Assembly (NCBI GenBank): GCA_022768325.1
Contig: JALEMI010000034.1
Span: 17,746 to 81,745 of the forward strand
DNA: 64,000 nt
Reading direction: 5' to 3'
Source of the DNA: Bacteroidales bacterium
Lineage (GTDB): Bacteria > Bacteroidota > Bacteroidia > Bacteroidales > Marinilabiliaceae
Shown here one piece after another: positions 44,351 to 54,288 of the stretch (within the stretch, counting starts at the first letter, position 1; each line of letters begins with the position of its first letter). The position numbers were made by a program, and so were the translations under genes. Below the pieces are notes generated by a model. It had not been told where the DNA came from. It did no database searches and worked only from the letters and a program-made list of their open reading frames with translations.

Positions 44351-45691
44351 TCAGGCGTTAACGCAGTTGGTGTCTCGTCGGATGTAGGCGGGCCTTTGCT
44401 CAATGTTGGCCAGCTCCTCCTCGGTCAGCTTATCGAGAGGGAGGCAGGCGACATCGGCGAGGTCAGAAGTGGAGTAGACCTTGGACATCCGTTTTGCGGA
44501 GGACTTGCCCGAGCCATAGAGTTTCACGTAGATTTCGTCGGTCTCTTCGTCCTCGGGGCTGACGGACATGACGACAACGGGGGACTTCTCCTCATCGTCG
44601 GCTGTTTTCGTCTTTTTGGCGCTCTCGCCACGTGAAATGTGGACGACCTCTTGGCTCTTGTTGCCAATCTCGAAACAATCGGCCTCGAAGCCCGTAGCCA
44701 CGACGACGACGCAGATGACACCTTCTTCGAGAGTTTCGTCAGCGCCGGCGCCCCATATCACGGTATTCTCGTCATTATCGTCTCCTCCGGCCCTCTCGTA
44801 GACGTAATTAGTGATGTAGGTGAACTCTTCGGTTGTTAGGTCCCTCTCGTTTTTGGTGGTCACGCTTAAAAGCACGTGCTTGGCCCCGTTAATGTCGTTG
44901 TTGTTGAGAAGCGGCGACTCGAGGGCTTGCTTTACGGCCACCTCCGCGCGTTTATCGCCTTCGGCTTTGGCGATGCCCATGAGAGCGCAGCCGCTGTCGG
45001 TCATAGCCGTACGGACATCGGCGAAGTCGACATTTATGCGGTTGTGGCGTGTGATGAGCTGTGAGATGCCACGAGCGGCATCGCTCATGACCTTGTCGCA
45101 GAGGTCGAAAGTGTCGACGAGGGAGGTCTTTTCGCCTCCCGCCATTTCGAGAACCCTATCGGTATTGACAACAAGCATGGCGTCGACACACTCGCTCATA
45201 TTCCTTGCGCCCTTAATGGCCTGACGGATACGTGGTTTGCCCTCGCGGCTGTATGGGATGTTAACGATACCGATTGTCAGAATACCTTTTTTCTTAGCGG
45301 CTTGGGCGATAACCGGCGCAGCACCCGTGCCAGTGCCACCACCCATGCCCGCTGTGACGAAAACCATTTTCGTATTTTCGTCAAGCATGGCATCGATGTC
45401 GGGCATGGACTCTATGGCACTGTCGCGGCCACGTTCGGGATTGTTACCCGCACCGAGGCCACCCGTAAGCATCGCGCCGAGCTGAATCTTGCGCTGAATT
45501 GGGCTGTTCTCAAGGGCTTGGGCATCGGTGTTGCATACGACGAGATTTACGCCCTTGATGTCCATGTTGTACATGTTGTTGACAGCGTTACTGCCTGCGC
45601 CGCCGACACCAATTATCTTGATAATTTCGGACTTCTCCTCTTTCTCAGGAATGACGAAATTATCAATCAGTCCGTTTCCGTTTTCTTCCAT
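44351..45691 (-). CDS. ftsZ: Cell division protein FtsZ
   Basis: A 446-residue tubulin-like GTPase forming the division ring. GVGGAGSNAVN near the N-terminus and the tubulin signature GGGTGTGAAP are intact; the T7 synergy loop is NVDFADVR. The C-terminal linker (~330-420) is acidic and of low complexity. The last residues PAYIRRDTNCVNA include the short conserved hydrophobic/basic stretch that binds FtsA. Length is usual for Bacteroidales, longer than E. coli (383) through the linker. It follows ftsA by 33 bases. Confidence 0.96.
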   Translation of the reverse strand: MEENGNGLIDNFVIPEKEEKSEIIKIIGVGGAGSNAVNNMYNMDIKGVNLVVCNTDAQALENSPIQRKIQLGAMLTGGLGAGNNPERGRDSAIESMPDIDAMLDENTKMVFVTAGMGGGTGTGAAPVIAQAAKKKGILTIGIVNIPYSREGKPRIRQAIKGARNMSECVDAMLVVNTDRVLEMAGGEKTSLVDTFDLCDKVMSDAARGISQLITRHNRINVDFADVRTAMTDSGCALMGIAKAEGDKRAEVAVKQALESPLLNNNDINGAKHVLLSVTTKNERDLTTEEFTYITNYVYERAGGDDNDENTVIWGAGADETLEEGVICVVVVATGFEADCFEIGNKSQEVVHISRGESAKKTKTADDEEKSPVVVMSVSPEDEETDEIYVKLYGSGKSSAKRMSKVYSTSDLADVACLPLDKLTEEELANIEQRPAYIRRDTNCVNA

Positions 45692-45724
45692 AGAGATATT
45701 TTGTTTGGCGTAGATTTTAATGGA

Positions 45725-47122
45725 TTAATACTTTGTGTTGGTCTCGTCGTCGAAGAGGTTGGTGAGCGTATCCTTCAGTTTCGAGAACAGCTTTTTTCCC
45801 TTTTGGGGTTGTTGTTGAGTTTTTTTCTGCTCGGGGGTGGAGGTAGGCTCGGGTGCGACGGGTTGCTCGGGAGCGGGAGCTGGTGCTGGCTCAGGCTCGG
45901 GGACAACAGGCTCCTCGATTGGGAGAACGGGTTCGGAGATGGTCTCCATCTGGCTGCGCGCGGCAAGAGAGGCCATGCCTACGGCGGCGGCAAACTCGAT
46001 GGACGAGACACCCTGCCCGAGGTCGGGTTGGGGAATTGAGACCACTTCGGCATCGACCTTATCGGCGAAAACCTCCTCGATGTTGGCGAGCAGAGAGCCA
46101 CCGCCCGTGAGGACGAGCCTAAGCTTGGAGTCGCGGAGATTGGGCTTGCGGACGCTGGTGAGAACGGAAGCCACGTAGACGGCAATCTCTTCGACGCGGG
46201 CCTTGACAACAAAGTTGTAGAAAGAGCCGGAGAAGTTGATTTGCTCACCATTGGCGAGGTCGTAGGCGTACTCCTTGCGAGACTGCTCTTCGTCGATGAT
46301 GCCGACCTTACGTTTGAGGCCTTCGGCATCGGCGGAAGAGATGTTGAGGGCGGAGGAGATGTCGGACGTAATGGTGTCTGAGCCAATGGGAATCTCGACC
46401 TCGAAAAGCAACGCGTCGCGGGAGAAAACGGCCACGCCCGTGGAACCTGCGCCCAAATCGACAAGCACTACGCCATCCCTCTTCAAGCTGGAGGACAACG
46501 CGACAACGGCTTTGGCGGAGGTGGAGGTATAATAATTTGTCGGCTTATTGGGCGCGACGGGGAAAGCGGAATTAATGAGCGAGATGCATTTTTGCTTTGC
46601 CTTGAAGCACAAGAACCGGGCCTCTAAAATGTTTCCCGTATGCGTCAGGACATCGTCGTTAAAAGGCTCATTGTCGATGGCATATCCGAGCGAGACAAGC
46701 CTAATGACCTTGTCGTCGTCCATGGAGTATTGCGTCTGATTGTTTTCGGCCTGATTCTCAATATATTGCAACGTGCGTCGAGTGACGGGCTGATTTTGGA
46801 TATTGACCTTCTCGGTAATGACGGACGTCTGGAAATTCATCCCACCGACATTGACGCAGACGACACGGGGGGCAGCTGGCGTTGGAGCGGCAGTGGTCCT
46901 TCGGCGTGGCGTAGGGAACTTCTTCTCGGCACCCGTAATAAGATTTCGGACGACCTTCAGCACGTCTTCCTTATTGTATACAGCCCCCCTCTTGATGCCT
47001 TGCGACTTTTGGGTTTCTGTATACACAATACTCAATCCATAGGGTTTTTGGTCGTCGGTTACGGCAGCTACAATTCTTGTTGTTGAAGTACCGAGGTCGA
47101 TGGCGATAATACTACTTTCCAT
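45725..47122 (-). CDS. ftsA: Cell division protein FtsA
   Basis: A 465-residue actin-like protein that tethers FtsZ to the membrane. The N-terminal phosphate-1 motif is AIDLGTSTTRI, the phosphate-2 motif is VLVDLGAGSTGVAVF, and the adenosine motif is LVLTGGGSLL. A Pro/Glu-rich linker (~390-430: EPVVPEPEPAPAPAPEQP) leads to a C-terminal amphipathic helix (KLFSKLKDTLTNLF), the membrane-targeting sequence. Longer than E. coli FtsA (420) through this linker. Confidence 0.95.
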   Translation of the reverse strand: MESSIIAIDLGTSTTRIVAAVTDDQKPYGLSIVYTETQKSQGIKRGAVYNKEDVLKVVRNLITGAEKKFPTPRRRTTAAPTPAAPRVVCVNVGGMNFQTSVITEKVNIQNQPVTRRTLQYIENQAENNQTQYSMDDDKVIRLVSLGYAIDNEPFNDDVLTHTGNILEARFLCFKAKQKCISLINSAFPVAPNKPTNYYTSTSAKAVVALSSSLKRDGVVLVDLGAGSTGVAVFSRDALLFEVEIPIGSDTITSDISSALNISSADAEGLKRKVGIIDEEQSRKEYAYDLANGEQINFSGSFYNFVVKARVEEIAVYVASVLTSVRKPNLRDSKLRLVLTGGGSLLANIEEVFADKVDAEVVSIPQPDLGQGVSSIEFAAAVGMASLAARSQMETISEPVLPIEEPVVPEPEPAPAPAPEQPVAPEPTSTPEQKKTQQQPQKGKKLFSKLKDTLTNLFDDETNTKY

Positions 47123-47170
47123 TTGAATAAGTGATTAAGAATGAATCAAGTATATAAAAAAGGGAATCTA

Positions 47171-47944
47171 TTACCTTCTCGTGCAGACAATTTGTCCTGA
47201 GAATTTGAGGCTTACCTTTTTGTAGACGTTCCACTCGTGTTTGTCCCACCCTTTTTTGTAAAGGGTCTTGAGGTCGTCGAACTTACGCTCGATGTCGTTG
47301 GCCTTTCCAAACTCAACAACATGATTCCCGACGCGGGGGACGAGAATGTACTCGTGTTGCTTGGTTACGTAGACCTGCTCAATCATTGCGGACCAGAAAT
47401 CGTCGCGGCTGATGAAACGGCAGAGGGCGATAAGGTCGTCGTGGGAAATCATGGAATTGACATGACCGTTGACGATGAGCGTGTGCGCCCTCATGGCGGA
47501 AGTGGCTGTTATCTTGTAGCCCTCCTCGTCCATGTAGTAGGAGCTTCCACCGGCGAAAATTCTCATGATGGGCTTTCGCTGGTAGATGTCGACGTGGATG
47601 GAGCCGCCCGCCGTTGGGTAGGCGTCGCATCGGCGCACCATTGGCATTGTCTCAATCTCGGCCTCGAGGCTGGCATAGTCAACATCGTCGAGGCGCGAAC
47701 CGATAAGCTCGGGATGCCGGGACTTGACGATGGAGAGCAAGCCGGCATTGCTGATGAGGACACTGCCCCCGTCGGCGTGAACATTGGTCTTGATGGCCTC
47801 GCACCGGAGCTGCGACTTGGCATGAGCAACGAAGAAGAGCGCGACGGGGAAGTAGGCGAGGAGGAGGCACCACCCCACGAACTTCAGGGCCGCAAGCCAC
47901 TGGGGGTGGCGCATGACATGAGAGTCGTTCTTCATCGTTGGCAT
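47171..47944 (-). CDS. ftsQ: Cell division protein FtsQ
   Basis: A 257-residue bitopic membrane protein. One helix (~20-42, FVGWCLLLAYFPVALFFVAH) follows a short cytosolic tail, then a periplasmic POTRA-like region (~50-125) with CDAYPTAGGSIHVDIYQRKP, the FtsQ/DivIB hallmark of a strand after the POTRA domain. The ATG at 47944 is used; 47935 is also possible. FtsQ links early and late divisome proteins. Position between murC and ftsA supports the call more than sequence identity, which is always low in this family. Confidence 0.87.
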   Translation of the reverse strand: MPTMKNDSHVMRHPQWLAALKFVGWCLLLAYFPVALFFVAHAKSQLRCEAIKTNVHADGGSVLISNAGLLSIVKSRHPELIGSRLDDVDYASLEAEIETMPMVRRCDAYPTAGGSIHVDIYQRKPIMRIFAGGSSYYMDEEGYKITATSAMRAHTLIVNGHVNSMISHDDLIALCRFISRDDFWSAMIEQVYVTKQHEYILVPRVGNHVVEFGKANDIERKFDDLKTLYKKGWDKHEWNVYKKVSLKFSGQIVCTRR

Positions 47945-47959
47945 TTGATATTCAATTAG

Positions 47960-49357
47960 TTATTGTTTCGCATTCAAGGAACACTGAACCATATAGGCGA
48001 CGGAGGGGACGAGGTCGGCAATGTTGCCAGCCCCCATGACGACGACGACATCGAAATCTTCGGAGACGATGTTATCGGCCAAGTCCTCTTTTGACGATAG
48101 GCGTCCTACGCCCTCCTTCATCTTGCCGATCAGCATCTCGGACGAGACGCCAGGGATAGGCTCCTCGCGGGCGGGGTAGATGGGGATTAGCCAAACACGG
48201 TCGGCGAGGGAGAGAGCCTGGGCGAAATCGTCAGCCAAATCTCGCGTTCGGGTGTAGAGGTGGGGCTGAAAGGCGACGGTAATCTTTCGGCCGGGATAGA
48301 GATCGCGCGCGGAGCGGATGGCGGTCTGAATCTCCTGCGGGTGGTGGGCATAGTCGTCTACAACGACGGCATCGGGACGCTCGAGGATTAGCTCGAAACG
48401 CCTCTTATCTCCACGGAACGTCTCGCAAGCCTGGGTGACAGCAAGAGGCGAAGCACCAGCTGTGAGGGCGAGAGCCGCTGCGGCGACGCAATTCTCCACA
48501 TTATGGAGGGCGGGAACGCCGAGACGGACATTGCTAATGGGGCCGGAAGGGGTCTGAATGTCGAAAACGTATCGGGAATCAATCAGACGGACATTGGTGG
48601 CGTAGAAATCGGCCAAGGGGTCGAGCATGGCGTAGGAGAAAATCTTGACGCCCTCCGCCACATCCTCACGGCCTACGGGCAGCCCCTTCTTGATGATGAG
48701 AGAGCCGCCAGGGCGGACACGCGCGGCGAAATCGAGGAACGCCTTGATGACCTCGGCGTGAGTGCCGTAGATGTCGAGATGGTCGGCATCCATGGCCGTT
48801 ATGACAGCCGCCTGGGGTTGGAGCTGGAGGAAAGAGCGGTCGAACTCATCGGCCTCGGTGACGACAGCCTCAGAATTGGTATCGGCCCAGTAGTTGGTAT
48901 CGTAATTGACGGAAATGCCGCCGAGGAAGGCGGAGCATCCGACATCGGAATGGCGAAGGATATGGGCGGCAAGCGTCGACGTGGTAGTCTTGCCGTGGGT
49001 ACCGGCGACGCAATAGGTCTTGAAAGGTTGCGTCAGCTCGCCGAGGGCGACGGACCTCTTGACGATTCGGAAACCGCCATTGCGGAAAAAGGCCCAGATG
49101 GCACTATCGGCGGGGATGGCGGGGGTAAGGACGACGAGCGTCTGACTGGGGTCGCGGAACGCCACGGGGATTGTCTCGGGGTCGTCAGAATAGGAGACTG
49201 CCACCCCTTCGGACTCAAGCGCACGGGTGATGTCGGAGGGAGTACGATCGTATCCCGCCACATGGGCGTTGAGGAGATTGAAGTGGCGAGCGATGGCACT
49301 CATACCGATGCCACCAATCCCGATGAAATAGACGTATTTGCTGTTCTTGTCATCCAT
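47960..49357 (-). CDS. murC: UDP-N-acetylmuramate--L-alanine ligase
   Basis: A 465-residue cytosolic ligase adding L-Ala to UDP-MurNAc. The start at 49357 (MDDKNSKYVYFIGIGGIGMS) is chosen; the frame is open into murG but only this start fits. GIGGIGMSAIA is the N-terminal nucleotide-binding loop, AGTHGKTTT the ATP P-loop, and DDYAHHPQEI the C-terminal domain motif. Length is typical. It starts 19 bases after murG. Confidence 0.96.
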   Translation of the reverse strand: MDDKNSKYVYFIGIGGIGMSAIARHFNLLNAHVAGYDRTPSDITRALESEGVAVSYSDDPETIPVAFRDPSQTLVVLTPAIPADSAIWAFFRNGGFRIVKRSVALGELTQPFKTYCVAGTHGKTTTSTLAAHILRHSDVGCSAFLGGISVNYDTNYWADTNSEAVVTEADEFDRSFLQLQPQAAVITAMDADHLDIYGTHAEVIKAFLDFAARVRPGGSLIIKKGLPVGREDVAEGVKIFSYAMLDPLADFYATNVRLIDSRYVFDIQTPSGPISNVRLGVPALHNVENCVAAAALALTAGASPLAVTQACETFRGDKRRFELILERPDAVVVDDYAHHPQEIQTAIRSARDLYPGRKITVAFQPHLYTRTRDLADDFAQALSLADRVWLIPIYPAREEPIPGVSSEMLIGKMKEGVGRLSSKEDLADNIVSEDFDVVVVMGAGNIADLVPSVAYMVQCSLNAKQ

Positions 49358-49376
49358 AATCGTCAGGTGGGGGGAG

Positions 49377-50477
49377 TTATTTACGATTGGCGAGAGCAAT
49401 AACCTCGCGGGCGATGTCGTCGGCGGCATTGGGACGCGCGAACGTCGTGATGTTGTCGCCGAGGGCTGAGAGCCTCTTGGCATCGGCGAGGGCCTCTTGC
49501 GCCACCTTGATGAGCGTATCGGTCTTGGTATCGGGAATCATTATGGCGGCACCTTGGTTTTGCAGAGCGAGCGCATTCTTGGTCTGATGGTCCTCACTCA
49601 CGTTGGGCGAGGGGACGAGAATTGCGGGCTTACCGAGAAGGGCGAGCTCGGAGATGCTGCTGGCGCCGGCTCGTGAGACGACGACGTCGGCGACGGCGTA
49701 GGCCATATCCATCTCGCGGATGAAAGCCATGGCCTTGACATCGGGATGCGACTCGTGGACGAGAGAGGCCTTGATGGCCTCGTAGTAGAAGGCACCGGTC
49801 TGCCAGAGGAGCTGCGTACCGCCCGTGAGGTCGGTGAGGGAGTGACGGATTCCGTTATTTATGGAACGCGCGCCGAGGCTGCCGCCAATGACGAGGATTA
49901 CGGGGCGGTTGGGGTCGAGACCGAACTTTGCGGCCGCCTCCTCGCGAGTGACATTGGAGACGAGGGTCTGCCTGACGGGATTTCCCGTAAGGAGGATCTT
50001 CTCCTTGGGGAAGAAACGCTCCATGTTGGGATAGGCGACGCAAATCTTGGACACCCGCTGGGCGAGGATTCGGTTTGTGATGCCAGGGAAAGAGTTTTGC
50101 TCCTGGACGAGGCATGGGACGCCCTTTTTTGCCGCGAGATATACAACAGGGCCACTGGCATAGCCACCGACACCCACGGCGACATCGGGCTTGAAGCGTC
50201 GGACAATTGCGGCAGCCTTGTATAGGCTGTTGATGAGCTTGAAGGGGAAGAGCAGATTTCGTCCGATGTTGCGGAGATTGAGCTGGCGATGGAATCCCGC
50301 CACGGGGAGGCCAACAATCTCGTATCCCGCATCGGGGACCTTCTCCATCTCCATCTTGCCTTGCGCGCCGACAAAGAGAATATCGGCATCGGGGATGGAC
50401 TTTCGGACTGCGTTTGCTATGGAAATGGCGGGGAAGATGTGGCCACCCGTGCCGCCGCCGCTTATGATGATTTTCAT
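49377..50477 (-). CDS. murG: UDP-GlcNAc:undecaprenyl-PP-MurNAc-pentapeptide transferase
   Basis: A 366-residue peripheral inner-membrane glycosyltransferase that turns lipid I into lipid II. The N-terminal GGGTGGHIFPA is the first G-loop, and GVGGYASGP the second. The C-terminal domain has VIGGSLGARSIN and SRAGASSISELALLGKPAILVPSP for UDP-GlcNAc binding. Length is typical (355). Between ftsW and murC. Confidence 0.96.
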   Translation of the reverse strand: MKIIISGGGTGGHIFPAISIANAVRKSIPDADILFVGAQGKMEMEKVPDAGYEIVGLPVAGFHRQLNLRNIGRNLLFPFKLINSLYKAAAIVRRFKPDVAVGVGGYASGPVVYLAAKKGVPCLVQEQNSFPGITNRILAQRVSKICVAYPNMERFFPKEKILLTGNPVRQTLVSNVTREEAAAKFGLDPNRPVILVIGGSLGARSINNGIRHSLTDLTGGTQLLWQTGAFYYEAIKASLVHESHPDVKAMAFIREMDMAYAVADVVVSRAGASSISELALLGKPAILVPSPNVSEDHQTKNALALQNQGAAIMIPDTKTDTLIKVAQEALADAKRLSALGDNITTFARPNAADDIAREVIALANRK

Positions 50478-50499
50478 AGTTTTAGCGAGTTTTCAGAGG

Positions 50500-51690
50500 T
50501 TAATCAGGCAAAGACTGTTGTTGTTGTGATGCTTTATGTTGTTCTGGCTTCATGTGATTGCTCACGGAGAGCATCATTCCGTAGGCCAGACCCATAACGA
50601 AATTTGAAGAGCCACCCATACTGACGAGAGGGAGCGTCTGTCCCGTGACGGGGATGAGCGACACACCTACGGCCATGTTGATGATGGCTTGCGTGGTGAA
50701 CATGAAGACGAGGCCGAAGATGAGGAACGTGCGGAAAGGGATGACGCAATTCCGGGCGATGTAGACAGCCCTCGCGAAAATGGCCGTATAGGGCAAGATT
50801 ACGAAGAAGAAACTCCCGATGATGCCCCACTCTTCGAGGATTATGGAGAAGATGAAATCGCTGAAGGCCATGGGGAGGAAATTCTTGATGTAGCTATTTC
50901 CGGGGCCCTTGCCCTTGATGCCACCCGTCGCGACGGCAGCCTTTGCCTGCTCGGCCTGATAGTTTCCCGCAGCCACCTCGGCGGAATCGTCGTCGCCGAC
51001 GAAACGCTCGATGCGCGCCCTCCACGTATTGGCACGGCTGAAAATGCCGCTTACGCTGGACAATTGCGGAGCGAAGATAATGACCAAAGCCAGAAAAGCA
51101 CCCACGACAGCGGCAGAACCACCAAGGTAAATCAACGGCACACGCGCCACGGCCATGACGACCCAAACAGAGAAGACGATGAGGACGCACGTGGACAGAT
51201 TCTCAAAGACAATGAGAATGCACACGGCACCCGTCGCGGCTAAGATATACCAAAACGCCTTACTCAGATTATCTTGATGGACAGCCAATTGGCGGGCGAC
51301 AAAGACCATCAGGGCGACTTTGGAAATCTCCGACGGTTGGAACATGACACCGCCGACGGAGAGCCATCGGGACGCGCCGTTGATGCTCGTGCCGGCGATG
51401 AGCGTAAGAGCCTGCAGACCAACAGCGAGGAAAAGCATTGGCCAAGCCAACCCCATCCACACGCCGGGCTTCAAGCGGGAAGTGCAAACGAGAATGGCGA
51501 GACCGCCGAGGAGCATGGCGCAATGGCGCATGAGGACACCCGACGTATCGCCTCCACGGCTCTGATAGGCGAGGACGCTTGCGGAGCTGTAGACGGCGAG
51601 GGCAGACACGACCATGAGAGTGAATATGGCGGAGAGCATATATGGGTCGCCACGGAAAATACGCTTGAATATTAGCGCGAACTGGTTCAT
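50500..51690 (-). CDS. ftsW: Lipid II polymerase / division protein FtsW
   Basis: A 396-residue SEDS-family integral membrane glycosyltransferase with about ten helices. PSEISKVALMVF carries the conserved Glu/Lys stretch of the family, ATGGIKGKGPGNS the large periplasmic loop, and a late loop has LPLVSMGGSSN. The cytosolic tail ends in Gln-rich residues (ASQQQQSLPD). It works with the FtsI transpeptidase encoded upstream in the same cluster. Confidence 0.93.
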   Translation of the reverse strand: MNQFALIFKRIFRGDPYMLSAIFTLMVVSALAVYSSASVLAYQSRGGDTSGVLMRHCAMLLGGLAILVCTSRLKPGVWMGLAWPMLFLAVGLQALTLIAGTSINGASRWLSVGGVMFQPSEISKVALMVFVARQLAVHQDNLSKAFWYILAATGAVCILIVFENLSTCVLIVFSVWVVMAVARVPLIYLGGSAAVVGAFLALVIIFAPQLSSVSGIFSRANTWRARIERFVGDDDSAEVAAGNYQAEQAKAAVATGGIKGKGPGNSYIKNFLPMAFSDFIFSIILEEWGIIGSFFFVILPYTAIFARAVYIARNCVIPFRTFLIFGLVFMFTTQAIINMAVGVSLIPVTGQTLPLVSMGGSSNFVMGLAYGMMLSVSNHMKPEQHKASQQQQSLPD

Positions 51691-51708
51691 GGTCTGTGGG
51701 GGGTATAA

Positions 51709-53040
51709 CTACTTGATGTTGAGGACTTCTTGACGGAAGAGATCGCCGCGGTTCTCGTAGCTCGTGAAGAGGTCGAAGCTGGCGCAGCATGGCGAGAGGA
51801 GGACTACATCGCCTTGCGAGGCGAGGCGGCGGCACTCGGCGACACAGTCGGCGAGAGAGTGGGTATCGACAACCGTGGGGATGACCCCCGTGAAATTGTC
51901 GATGAGCTTTTGGTTATCCTTGCCGAGGCATACGAGCGCCTTGACCTTTTGGCGGCAGAGGTCGAAGAGGACGGAATAGTCGTTGCCCTTGTCCTTGCCA
52001 CCGGCAATCCATACGACGGGACGCGTCTGGGCATCGAGGGCGAACCATGCGGCATCGACATTTGTGGCCTTGGAATCGTTGACGTAGTCGACGCCGTCGA
52101 GGGTGCGAACCAATTCGAGGCGGTGGGGCGCATTGCGGAACGTGCGCATACCCTGGGCCACCTTTTGAGGCTCGACCCCTGCGAGAAGGGCGGCCGACAT
52201 TGCCATCATGGAGTTATAGACATTGTGGCGGCCCTTGATGGGCAGCTCGGCAATGTCGAAATATAAAGGCGTGGTACCGATGTTAATCTGAATGGCACCC
52301 TTGTATGCATTGACACAATTGGAGCGCCCGATGGTGGACACGGGGACGCACTGCGTCTTGGGGTCGTTGAAATAGGCGAGAGTGCCCTTGTCGTCAGCAT
52401 TGTAGATGAACATCTGGTCGGGGCCCATGTTTTGCGTAATGCGATACTTGGCACGGGCGTAGTTGCCGAAATCGTGATCGTAGCGGTCGAGATGGTCGGG
52501 CGTGATGTTGCAGAGAATCGCGATGTCGCACCTGAAATCGAACATATCGTCGAGCTGGAAACTGCTGAGCTCGATGACGTACCAGTCCGGCTCATTGCCA
52601 CGCGCGACTTGGCGTGCCATGCTGAACCCGACATTACCCGCGAGCGAGGCCTTGAAGCCGGCGGAGGTGAGGATATGGTGGGTGAGGAGCGTCGTAGTGG
52701 TCTTGCCATTGGCACCTGTGATGCCGATGAAATGTGCCTTGCTGTATCGCCCAGCCATCTCGATTTCGGAGATTACGGGGACGCCCTTTTGGCGGAGCTT
52801 GACAACGATGGGGGCAGTCTCGGGGATTCCCGGACTCTTGACGACAAGGGACGCCTGGAGGACGCGCTCCTCGGAGTGCCCTCCCTCCTCGAACTCAATG
52901 CCTTCGGCGTTGAGCTCATCGCGATAGTTCTGCTTGATGGCGGCACTATCGGACACGAGGACCTCGAAACCTTTGACTTTGCCGAGAATGGCGGCACCGA
53001 CACCGCTCTCGCCACCACCAAGGACAACAAGTTTTTCCAT
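51709..53040 (-). CDS. murD: UDP-N-acetylmuramoylalanine--D-glutamate ligase
   Basis: A 443-residue cytosolic ligase. LGGGESGVGAAILG is the N-terminal nucleotide loop, GANGKTTTTLL the ATP P-loop, and HRLELV with VNDSKATN the C-terminal domain motifs. Length matches the family (438). It starts 6 bases after mraY. Confidence 0.96.
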   Translation of the reverse strand: MEKLVVLGGGESGVGAAILGKVKGFEVLVSDSAAIKQNYRDELNAEGIEFEEGGHSEERVLQASLVVKSPGIPETAPIVVKLRQKGVPVISEIEMAGRYSKAHFIGITGANGKTTTTLLTHHILTSAGFKASLAGNVGFSMARQVARGNEPDWYVIELSSFQLDDMFDFRCDIAILCNITPDHLDRYDHDFGNYARAKYRITQNMGPDQMFIYNADDKGTLAYFNDPKTQCVPVSTIGRSNCVNAYKGAIQINIGTTPLYFDIAELPIKGRHNVYNSMMAMSAALLAGVEPQKVAQGMRTFRNAPHRLELVRTLDGVDYVNDSKATNVDAAWFALDAQTRPVVWIAGGKDKGNDYSVLFDLCRQKVKALVCLGKDNQKLIDNFTGVIPTVVDTHSLADCVAECRRLASQGDVVLLSPCCASFDLFTSYENRGDLFRQEVLNIK

Positions 53041-53046
53041 GATAAA

Positions 53047-54282
53047 TTACCTGATTTTGAGCGTCACGACAGTCAGCAGGGCCAAGACGATGCAGACGAG
53101 CCAGAAACGCGAGACTATTTTGGGTTCGGGGATGCCTTTCTTTTGGAAATGGTGATGAATGGGCGTCATGAGGAAGATGCGCCGCCCCTCGCCGAACTTT
53201 TTCTTTGTGTACTTGAAATAACTGACCTGCATAATTACGGAGAGATTCTCGATGAGGAAAATACCGCAAAGGACAGGAATAAGCAACTCGACATGGATGA
53301 GAATGGCGAAGACGGCGATGATGCCGCCGATGGTGAGAGAGCCAGTATCGCCCATGAAGACTTGCGCGGGATAGGCGTTATACCACAAGAAGCCGATGGT
53401 TGCCCCGACGAAAGCGGCCATGAAAACGACCAGCTCGGCGGAATTGGGTATGAACATGATGTTGAGGTACGTCGCGAAGTAGTAGTGGCTGGAGACGTAG
53501 GCCAAGACCATAAGCGCGGCACCAATGATGGACGACGTCCCCGCGGCAAGACCATCGAGGCCGTCGGTGAGATTGGCACCATTGCTCACGGCCGTGATGA
53601 TGAATATGGCGACGATTGCGAAGACAATCCATCCGACGATATTGCGATAGTCACCAGCCCATGAGGCGAGGTCGCGATAGTCGAACTGGTGGCTCTTGAC
53701 GAAGGGAATCGTCGTGACGGGGGCTTTGGTGATATGCATATCGGCCTGAGCGGCAGCCTCGACCTGCTCGATGGAGGCTGTGGTGCTGAGCTTGGGGGCA
53801 TTGTCGGAGCGGATGACGACATCGTCGTTGAAATAGAGCGTTGCGGCGACAATGACACCGAGACCTACTTGGCCGACAATCTTGGCTCGCCCGGGGATGC
53901 CCTCCTTATTTTTGCGGAAAACCTTGATATAGTCGTCGATGAAGCCGATGACACCGAGCCACACCGTCGTGACAATCATCAGGAGGACATAGACATTGTC
54001 GAGGCGGCAGAAGAGGAGGGCGGGGACGAGGATGGAGAGAATGATAATGATTCCGCCCATTGTGGGGGTTCCCTTCTTTTGGAGCTGGCCTTCGAGACCG
54101 AGGTCGCGGACAATCTCGCCAATCTGCTGTTTTTGGAGAGCGTTGATGATGCGCCGTCCGATAATCGTTGCGAAAATGAGCGACACGACGAGAGCCATCG
54201 TGGCGCGGAAAGAGACATATCGGAAGAGACCTGAACCTGATACGCCGGCCTCGTTGAGGACTTGGAACAGAGAGTACAACAT
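53047..54282 (-). CDS. mraY: Phospho-N-acetylmuramoyl-pentapeptide transferase
   Basis: A 411-residue polytopic enzyme making lipid I from UDP-MurNAc-pentapeptide and undecaprenyl phosphate. GTPTMGGIIII and the Asp-rich FIDDYIKV motif hold the Mg2+ site, NLTDGLDGLAAG the third catalytic region, and MTPIHHHFQKKG the His-rich loop. It is longer than E. coli MraY (360) because of an extra periplasmic-type insertion (~150-200) common in Bacteroidetes. Six bases from both neighbours. Confidence 0.96.
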   Translation of the reverse strand: MLYSLFQVLNEAGVSGSGLFRYVSFRATMALVVSLIFATIIGRRIINALQKQQIGEIVRDLGLEGQLQKKGTPTMGGIIIILSILVPALLFCRLDNVYVLLMIVTTVWLGVIGFIDDYIKVFRKNKEGIPGRAKIVGQVGLGVIVAATLYFNDDVVIRSDNAPKLSTTASIEQVEAAAQADMHITKAPVTTIPFVKSHQFDYRDLASWAGDYRNIVGWIVFAIVAIFIITAVSNGANLTDGLDGLAAGTSSIIGAALMVLAYVSSHYYFATYLNIMFIPNSAELVVFMAAFVGATIGFLWYNAYPAQVFMGDTGSLTIGGIIAVFAILIHVELLIPVLCGIFLIENLSVIMQVSYFKYTKKKFGEGRRIFLMTPIHHHFQKKGIPEPKIVSRFWLVCIVLALLTVVTLKIR

Positions 54283-54288
54283 CTTTCT